Under the pieces are notes generated by a model that made no database searches, was not told where the DNA came from, and was given only the letters and a program-made list of their open reading frames with translations. Source: Aquanectria penicillioides (Eukaryota > Ascomycota > Sordariomycetes > Hypocreales > Nectriaceae). From it: a stretch of 64,000 nucleotides of DNA. Of the stretch, positions 57,153 through 64,000 are shown in pieces. Where the stretch lies: the NCBI GenBank assembly GCA_003415625.1, contig PYIU01000001.1, positions 124,001-188,000 on the forward strand, read 5' to 3'. Positions within the stretch are counted from its first letter, which is position 1; each line of letters starts with the position of its first letter. Both the position numbers and the translations under genes were made by a program.

Positions 57153-58203
57153 TCAAATACTACTATGAAAGCCGAGAATCGTATCCTTGCATTGGAAAAG
57201 CGCATGAACCTTGTCCCAGCCAGCTTGAAGGCTCACAATTGGCAAATTTGCCTTTCTTACCGCTTCAAGGTTTGCTAATTCAAGTGCAACCACTTCCGAG
57301 GATCTTCTATCTCCTTGAATCCCATGTCTGTTATAGTAACCTGTCGACGAGAGATTGACATTCTGATAACTTAACAGCATTCGGGGTAGTAGGCCAGATG
57401 CAGCAAGAGCTTGTATAGGGTGCACTGTCTTTCTCCCCTGCTTGCAAACAAATTGCGTGACAGCTGAGGCTAAGACCTCTCTATCGGCACAAATATGTTT
57501 AAGAGCCTGCCTGAGTACCCCCTGCTCATTCTTAGTTTCATCCTCGGTATTATATGCCAAAATGTCCGGGGGCAATGCAGAGGTGCGACTTGAAACAAAG
57601 TGAGTCACCATATAGATCCATTTATCATCCCAGCTTGAAATCCTCGTCCAAGTCTCATACGCCTGGTACAGCTTGACTTCTTTGCGAAATGAACAGGCTA
57701 CAGAGCCTACAATTAGATTGCATCTCTGACCATTAAGACCTTTCAAGAAAAGCGGCTTAAGGAGAATACCGGAAAGATAGGCTCGTGACACGTCGAGATC
57801 GGTGAAGTAGGTGGAATTTGATTTGTGGAGGTTGAAGTCACCTTCCATTAGCGGCGATCGAGTAGCAGATACTGCAGGTAGGAAAATAATGTTAGGCTGA
57901 AGTTGAGTCTTTGCCTTGCGATGTACTAGCATTCCAGCTGCCAGAGCGTGAAAAAAGCGGAACTGGATAATCAAGGACGGTGAATTACTTCAAAAACAGG
58001 AGAAAACCCGCACTCACATGCCATGAAAAGGGCAGATTCTTCAGACCCGATATCAAAAGAATACCCAATATCCATATCCATGCCTCCATGCTTTCGACTC
58101 TTTGCCAAACTGAAACCCAAGGTGATTGAGTGAGATTGACGCGCTTGGTAGTTGACCGAAGGAGAGATCCTGGCGTATTATGTAGTACATCGACCCTTTT
58201 CAT
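57153..58203 (-). CDS. THEM6-type thioesterase-like (hotdog fold) protein
   Basis: Exons 58203-58018 and 57962-57153 (55-nt intron GTGAGT..ATCCAG joins WH|FRFFHAL) give 331 residues, or 293 from the inner ATG at 58089. The N-terminus has one hydrophobic segment (MEAWIWILGILLISGLKNL) followed by LPFSWHFRFFHALAAGML. The core reads RSPLMEGDFNLHKSNSTYFT with DLDVSRAYLSGIL, the hotdog helix region typical of fungal THEM6-like acyl-ACP/CoA thioesterase homologues. Later WTRISSWDDKWIYMVTHFVS gives the second strand set. Such proteins are usually membrane-tethered. Catalysis by this subgroup is not proven. It lies beside other acyl-CoA-type genes. Confidence 0.82.
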
Positions 58204-58658
58204 GGTCCGAAGCTGCGGCCACGTCGTTTATAACAGTACGTGCTATAGACCTCTTAACTGTAGTGGATCTTAACAATAGCCCCTAAAGTTGGAGCAGAAG
58301 CTGAAAGTACCGAGGTCACTGCTTTCGACGCCCTACAGCCGAGGCGCTTCGTAAACGAAACAAAATCACCGAGGGGAAGGGTGGGCAAATTAAAACACAA
58401 ACAACGTATATATCCTGTGGCACAGTGATTATGTGTAGGCGAGCAATATCTGTACGAGGTTCACAGTAAGAAGAGGCGACGCTTAAGTATGGGGTCATCG
58501 AAAGATACAATTTAATACCACCTGGAAACGACCTAACGGAACGAATGCCATCTTGAATTGTATGTGTGTGTGTGGGCGTCACTTTGTAACGTTGAAGGTA
58601 GACAGATGAGGTGCCATTTGACTGCAAGAGTCTTGCTCCTCTTTTGACTCTCCCACTC
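58204..58658. other. Intergenic
   Basis: Promoter of the thioesterase and 3' flank of the acyl-CoA dehydrogenase; contains a short GT microsatellite near 58560. No gene seen. Confidence 0.45.
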
Positions 58659-60257
58659 TTACAACATGCTCTTTGGAAACCTCTTCATTGCCTGCCTCAC
58701 TGCGAGGTCGGACAGGACCTCCTCAGCTCCTCCCAATATCGCGTCGAACTTGTATGTTCGCTGAAAGTTTTCAACACGCCTTCCCATGCCTGTTTGTGTC
58801 AAACCCCGGCCACCAAAGATATTCACTGCCTCATCAGCAACTTCATGAGCTACTCGGGTGGTGAAACTCTTGAGCAGTGCCAGAGGACCACCAAGATTTA
58901 TCGCCTGTTCCATGTATGACATTTTGACCATCTGCTCGGTGATTTGCTCTAGCCATGCTTGGGCCGCTTCAACGCTCGCAATGATCTTGGCAAGCTTTGC
59001 CCGAATGACGGGTTGATCAATGAGCCTGCGCTTGAATACTATTCGCTGATTGCACCATTTGAGGCACTCCTCGACGATGCCTCGGGAACCTCGAATGGAT
59101 CCGCAAACCATGACGAAGCGCTCGTGGTTGAAATTGCTCATGATGACGGTGAATCCCTTATGCTCCTCGCCCAGCAGATGATCAACAGGAACCATGACCT
59201 TGTCAAACTGAACGTAAGCGGTGCCTGCTGTGGGAGAGTAAGATGTTTTGATGGGCCTTGTCGTAACCCCTTCGCTCCTTGGAATAAGAAGAACAGAGAA
59301 GCCCTTGTTGGTCTTGCAACCAGTGACAAAGTAGTCTGCAAACATGCCATTCGTGATCCATTTCTTGGTACCAGAGACAATGTAGTGTTTGCCATCTGGA
59401 CTTTTCGTAGCAGTTGTCTTGATCCCGGAAACGTCACTGCCGGCGAAAGCCTCGCTAATTGCAAGGCAGACCTTCTTTTTCCCAGCCAGAGTTTCCTCGA
59501 TGACGCGTGTTCTGAGCTCGCCGTCAGGCAGCCAGTGCACCACGGCGGTGAGGCCAATGACAAGCCCACCCAACATGCCATCTGCGAAGCCTCGTGTACC
59601 AATCCTAGCAAGCTCTTGGGAAACGACGAGCTCGTGGAAAAAATCGAAGTCCTTCCCTTGGACAACTCCTCCAAGGAGGACACGGTCGTGAAGATGTTCA
59701 CCCGGACCGAGACGCATCGCGTGGATGTTTTCTTTTGCCATCCTTTCAACAAGCTCCTGACTGATATATGTGCCATCAATTTCTTTCTGTTGAGCTTCAG
59801 GTGTTATGTATGTGTCGACAAACTTTCTCATGGCTTGTTGTAGTCGGTGGTGACTTTCTATATAGTATGGGCTACTAAATTCTGGACGAAGCCACAAAGG
59901 TTCGGCGTAAGGGACAGGGCTGATATCTCCAGGTTCAGGACTGAGAACTTCCGGTGTTTCGTTGTCAAGTGTGCCGACGCAGAGATCTTCATATTTTTGT
60001 AGGACCTCATGGCGATGTAGGTTGTAAAAGGCTTCTGTGGCATCTTGTCCAGCCACCTGCTCGAGAACCACATTACCACCGGGGTGAGCGTCGGCGAAAT
60101 CCGTGAGATCATAGACCTAGACATTAGATATCATTAATGGCTGTGTCTCCGCAGGAGAGTTTTACGCAATTACCTTGTGGTCTATGATGCACCAGAGATC
60201 CTCTGGATTGTTGTGGCGGGCAACTTCTGCCCTTGTGACATTAGTTGTCGACATCAT
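58659..60257 (-). CDS. Cytochrome b5 - acyl-CoA dehydrogenase fusion
   Basis: Exons 60257-60174 and 60116-58659 (57-nt intron GTAATT..GTCTAG) give 513 residues. Residues 1-95 are a cytochrome b5 domain: EVARHNNPEDLWCIIDHKVY, DLTDFADAHPGGNVVLEQ (haem His in HPGG) and the second His in LHRHEVLQKYE. The rest is an acyl-CoA dehydrogenase: CLAISEAFAGSDVSGIKTTA, YIVSGTKKWITNGMFADYF, NFNHERFVMVCGSIRG, and FGGRGLTQTGMGRRVENFQR near the C-terminus. It should oxidise an acyl-CoA to the enoyl-CoA, with the b5 domain passing electrons. The C-terminus SML is a possible peroxisomal PTS1 variant. Neighbours suggest fatty-acyl metabolism. Confidence 0.92.
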
Positions 60258-60978
60258 GCAAGGTGAACTTGACAAAGATGAGCGGAGTCTATGGCCGAAA
60301 GATTCGAACGAGAGTCAAATGAGAAAGTTTGGAGATGGTGAAGTGAAACTTATACCGGCTCAGCACGCTGAATCACTTACTTATAGTCGCTTGTCGAGCG
60401 CATCAGTTTAGTCGTACGTTTTGAAGCGGTTTGCAATATTTGATCCCCGCATCGATGTTTCGATTTACCGAGGCTGCTAGAGGAGATGAATATGAACTGC
60501 CTGCTACCTATATTTCCTCGGGCCTTGTGAAAACAGCTTCGTATACCGAGCATGGATCTAGATTCATGTGAGACGTCAGTAGGCCGGCCTATCGGCTTCT
60601 TTGTTTATTGAATTAAGCCATTCTTGATTTGTCAGGTGTATTTGAATGTATATTCGCTAGCAGATGGCATTGAACAATTGATTCTAACCACCACATGTGC
60701 CGAACATGTACCCCCCTCTCTACGAGATGACGAGGGCCATACTTCGCCAACGTTCGTCAATGCTATAAGGAAGCTTTTGGGCAAAACGCAGTTCCTGACC
60801 CCGCCTACGTATTTATAATGATGATCGGGAGTAAGAGGCCTCCAAATTTAGTCAGCTATCCCTTTCGAGGGTTATTACTATCGTGTTCATAGTAGTGGCA
60901 GTATTCTTATTTGGTATGCTTATCAACTAGCTACAATATCCAAACGAACAAGACGCCCGGTCTTTCCAGAAACTCTTT
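60258..60978. other. Intergenic
   Basis: This is the promoter of the acyl-CoA dehydrogenase gene and the 3' flank of the SDR; no gene recognised. Confidence 0.45.
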
Positions 60979-62060
60979 CTAAAGATTTTGTCTCAACTTT
61001 GTGCTATCAACGCGAAATCCCTCGTCGTCTTCTTCTGGCACTGTCAATGTTGGAAGCACAGCTGGGAGCATTCGTCGCGGATTTGCGCCCGGCACTACGC
61101 TGTATTTAGAGAAATCTATGACTCCTCTTTTACGAAGGAAATCTTCATCAAGCTCAAGACAGCCGCTGATATCTCCTGTCGGCGTCTTGAGCATTTCTAT
61201 GATGGCGTCTGAGAAGATGGTCTAGAAGTCAGTTAACTCACTGCCTGGTTTTTCTAGGGAATGGCCACGCAAACCGGCTTTCTCAAATCAGGTAGCATCT
61301 TTTCGTCGGGTGTGGCAGCTGATTGAATAGCCTGGATATGTCATTAACAATATCGAGCGTCACAAATATTTATGCAACGTACCACAGCAGGCCAAATGCT
61401 GGTAATGGCCATATCCTTCTTCTCTTCTCTCTTCCAATCCATAGCCAATCCCACTGTGAGGACAGACATTGCGACTTTGCCCATCGCGTATGCCGTCTTT
61501 CCTCTGAAAAAGCGAGAGTAGATGGGAGGACTCACAACTATGATCCTGCCCTTCCAGCCGTTGCGCTCGAAATGAGGAAAGGCGGCCTGCATAGTAGCGT
61601 ACAGGCCCTCCATATTCACACTCGAGAGTAATTGGAAGCGTTTCAGTGGCGTTTTTTGAACTGAAGACCACCAGATGGCACCTGGGTTGTAAATCAACAC
61701 GTCCAGTGACCCGTATCGTTCTACAGTCGCATCCACCATATTCTTGATACTGTCAGAGTGTCTCGTGTCAACCTGTATCGACGTTGCCTCTCCGCCAGCT
61801 TCATGAATTTCTCGAACCACAGTATTAATGGTAGATTGTTGGGAATTGGGGTCTGGGGGGAACGGAGACGTTTTCGACGCGTCACTAATGGTTTTCGCTG
61901 CCACGACGACTGTGAACGAGTAAGTTGTTAGAGCTGACAGTCCAGATAAGCTGCGTAATGTACCTTTGAATCCATTTTTGGCAAGGTCAATGGCAATTTG
62001 ACGACCAATGCCACGAGATGCCCCGACAACCAAGGCGACAGGTTGCAATGGCTGAGACAT
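60979..62060 (-). CDS. Short-chain dehydrogenase, HSDL2-like (SDR domain only)
   Basis: Exons 62060-61964, 61909-61383, 61331-61275 and 61221-60979 (introns 54, 51 and 53 nt) encode 307 residues. Joins read NGFKVVVAAKTISDAS, WPAVAIQSAATPDE and DLRKPTIFSDAIIEML. It has ALVVGASRGIGRQIAIDLAK for cofactor binding, LDVLIYNPGAIWWSS in place of NNAG, IIVVSPP with Ser, and the Tyr-Lys pair in TAYAMGKVAMSVL. The end, GCLELDEDFLRKRGVIDFSK, is the hydroxysteroid-dehydrogenase-like 2 C-terminus, without the SCP2 sterol-carrier domain of animal HSDL2. The substrate is likely a fatty acyl or sterol derivative. The first intron is a multiple of three and leaves the frame open. Confidence 0.9.
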
Positions 62061-62642
62061 TGTGATAATGTGGAATAATCTTTGGTTCGGGAAGACGATG
62101 ATAGAATTTGCTACGCGGCTTAGGATTTTTAAAAGGAACTTGCGTTTCGTTTCATTACGCATCAAGCTTACTGGAATGATGGACATCTCATTATCTGATA
62201 GCGGTAATGTGCCGAGGGCCTTTTAGCGGCGTAAGTTAAATGCTGTGCGTGACAATGCATCCGTGGAAACGCCTCGGAGATTTGTTCCCCAGGTTTTGGT
62301 ATGCACCATTCAACCGCCGAGGCAACCCCAAACTTTGGTGAGATTCACGATGACGGATCAACGATGCTCTCCGACTTGTTTGAAACAGGCGAGATTGAAC
62401 CATTGCCTTCAGTTAGTAGTATTGTCCCATGGTTGAATGATACGGGGTGGCTGTTCGCTTGCCAAGGCACCGAGGCGCCAGATACAAGAAATGCCGAGGG
62501 TGCCTCTGCATCAGAGTGCAAGAAAAGTGATGTTGGTTATCAAATTCAAGTGGCCCTTGCTGCTGCAAAACGCCATTAGTGAAACTGCATTCTAGTCCAT
62601 GTCATCGCAACCGATTGCATTACGTCTTCGTTCTAATTCACC
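62061..62642. other. Divergent intergenic region with an unidentified ORF
   Basis: A 93-codon ATG frame at 62301-62579 (+) is acidic, with MLSDLFETGEIEPLPS and SIVPWLNDTGW, and has no known domain. It may be a regulatory-protein scrap or chance. The rest is promoter sequence of the SDR (-) and the acyl-CoA synthetase relic (+). Confidence 0.3.
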
Positions 62643-64000
62643 ATGCCTACGTTTGTAACTATTGCTAGGGAGCGGGCAACCGCGCTTCAAGTGTCGCCAA
62701 AACAGAGTAAAGAGCAAAGTGCTCCGATTCCAGGGGCTACCAATGATCGCAAAAGCCCAGTCTATAGACATTGGAGATTTAAGATGAGCTCTTGCGAAGT
62801 CTTGATCTCTCTGTAAGATGATTCGTCAAGAGTACAATGGTGGATTCATGCTTGCGAATTGTTGACGATAACGCTAGATCGAAACCATGCACGATGTCTT
62901 TAAATCGGCCGGTGAGACACTTCTGGCCATCCGTTGTCAATATTGAATCATCAATAAAGTCTAACATCGTGCAGCAAATCGCGTGCCCCACAACAGGTGT
63001 CTCGGGCATCGTCGATATGACTCTGCCACCCAGAGTTTCGGCCCATACGTATGGCAGAGCTACAAAACTGTGCAGCAAAGAAGAGATAACCTCGCTTCGG
63101 TATGGTTCATCAACACAAGTCGATCGGCGTGGATGAAGATCGATATGGCATTGGGCCCTGGAACCAGAACCGACCAGAATGGCAAATCACACGTGCGGGT
63201 CCTAGATGCCCTTGGGTCAGCGAATCGTCAAAGGATATCCATTCACAATTGTTCTAAACACATCTGGCTGCAATGTCTCAAAGCCTTTATACCGTTTCCA
63301 TCTACGATACCATTGCCCCAAACGCAGCAGAGTTCATTGTCAACCATGCGCAGCTTGTTTGTGTCGGGACTTTGTTGAACCATCTTCCGACGCTGTTGAA
63401 ACCGAAGCCTCGTATGCCGACGCTCAAGATCATCATTTCCTTGGATTCATTGAGATCAGGTGGGCAGCCGGGATATAACAAGAAAGATATAGTAAAGGCG
63501 TGGAGTAGCGAGCTCGATGTTCAGATATTCAGCATCCAGGAGGTCGAGAAGCTTGTCGAGAGCCTCGGATCAGCCTCATACAATCCGCCGCAGCCTGACG
63601 ATATTATCACTATCAACTATTACGTCTGGAACTACTGGGTATACAAAGGGAGTAGTACTGACGCATCGAAATGCTGTGGCGTCGACGAGTTGTGCAATGC
63701 TTGTGTCACCGCATGGACCCAACGATACTATTTGTTCGTTTCCCTCTCTTGCGCATATATATCAGCGTGTGACAGAGCACACAGCTCTCTGGTCTGAGAA
63801 TGCGATTGGCTATTTTCACGGAGACATCTCAGCATCTGTTGAGGACATCAAGTTATTGTGACCGACAACATTCGCCGCTGAGCCAAGGCTGCACAATCGA
63901 TTTCGCAGTGCCATCAAAGCAGCGACTACGGATAAACCGGGCATGGCTGGAGCATTGTCACGCCATGTGGTGTCTGTGAAAGTTCACAATCTCTTGCAAA
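62643..64000 (+). pseudogene. Long-chain acyl-CoA synthetase, pseudogene, runs off the window
   Basis: Blocks of a Faa-type AMP-binding enzyme appear in order in different frames. MPTFVTIARERATALQVSPK starts at 62643. RRYDSATQSFGPYVWQSYKT follows near 63010. An in-frame TAA at 63255-63257 precedes MSQSLYTVSIYDTIAP. QPDDIITINY is followed by one extra T near 63620. The AMP-binding P-loop TSGTTGYTKGVVLTHRN then continues in the next frame. A TGA at 63859-63861 replaces the Arg codon expected after DIKLL, and similarity resumes to the window edge (RFRSAIKAATTDKPG). At least two stops and several frame changes show it is not functional. The C-terminal half lies outside the window. Confidence 0.85.

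Noticed and set aside
1..64000. tRNA, rRNA, CRISPR, PKS/NRPS and intact transposons
   Set aside because: I looked for tRNA TPsiC-like boxes, direct-repeat arrays, synthase motifs and transposase motifs by eye and found none convincing; a tRNA scan and repeat search would be decisive.

Overview
The window is nuclear DNA of a filamentous ascomycete (Pezizomycotina, most likely Sordariomycetes/Hypocreales; the order is inference). Genes are spaced, monocistronic and on both strands. Introns are short (about 45-170 nt) with GT..AG ends and CTAAC/CTGAC-like branch points. Families include HET, Msb1/Mug8, fungal F-box and fungal ferric reductase. I see no bacterial operons, CRISPR array, rRNA or convincing tRNA. 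Splice models below were built by hand from splice sites, reading phase and family resemblance, with no database search.

Layout. 0-8 kb: tail of an alpha/beta hydrolase, a SAM methyltransferase with an in-frame stop, a divergent ferric/cupric reductase and Ctr copper transporter pair sharing a 411-bp promoter with copper-response-like motifs, and a maltose-type O-acetyltransferase with two non-canonical GC-AG introns. 8-11.4 kb: a HET-domain gene and a small Mth938-domain gene. 11.4-14.2 kb: gene-poor, AT-rich. 14-23 kb: five stand-alone redox genes (two SDRs, an old yellow enzyme, two MDR-type reductases). 24-31.3 kb: a DUF2456-like membrane protein, an AIG1/FAR-17a-like membrane hydrolase, a decayed DUF1254 gene and an F-box protein. 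31.3-34.6 kb: a gene desert with one lectin-like scrap.

34.6-39.3 kb holds the most unusual locus. Nine exons with consistent phases read as one 1389-residue protein: an intact Ser/Thr kinase, then the XPC-binding and C-terminal UBA modules of Rad23, then an Msb1/Mug8 domain. 39.6-55.7 kb: an ArsB/NhaD-type permease, a multi-TM protein, a BAHD-type acyltransferase, a membrane-anchored amidohydrolase, another multi-TM protein, a DHCR24-like FAD oxidoreductase, a beta-lactamase-like relic and a short alpha-arrestin with two PY motifs. 56-64 kb: an NAD(P)-binding pseudogene followed by a group with an acyl-CoA theme (THEM6-type thioesterase, cytochrome b5-acyl-CoA dehydrogenase fusion, HSDL2-like SDR), ending in a long-chain acyl-CoA synthetase that is clearly a pseudogene.

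Working together: the reductase and Ctr genes form a plausible reductive copper-uptake module. The 57-64 kb genes could have formed an acyl-CoA processing set whose ligase is now dead. Five recognisable genes are broken by stops or frameshifts, so this looks like an accessory region undergoing gene decay.
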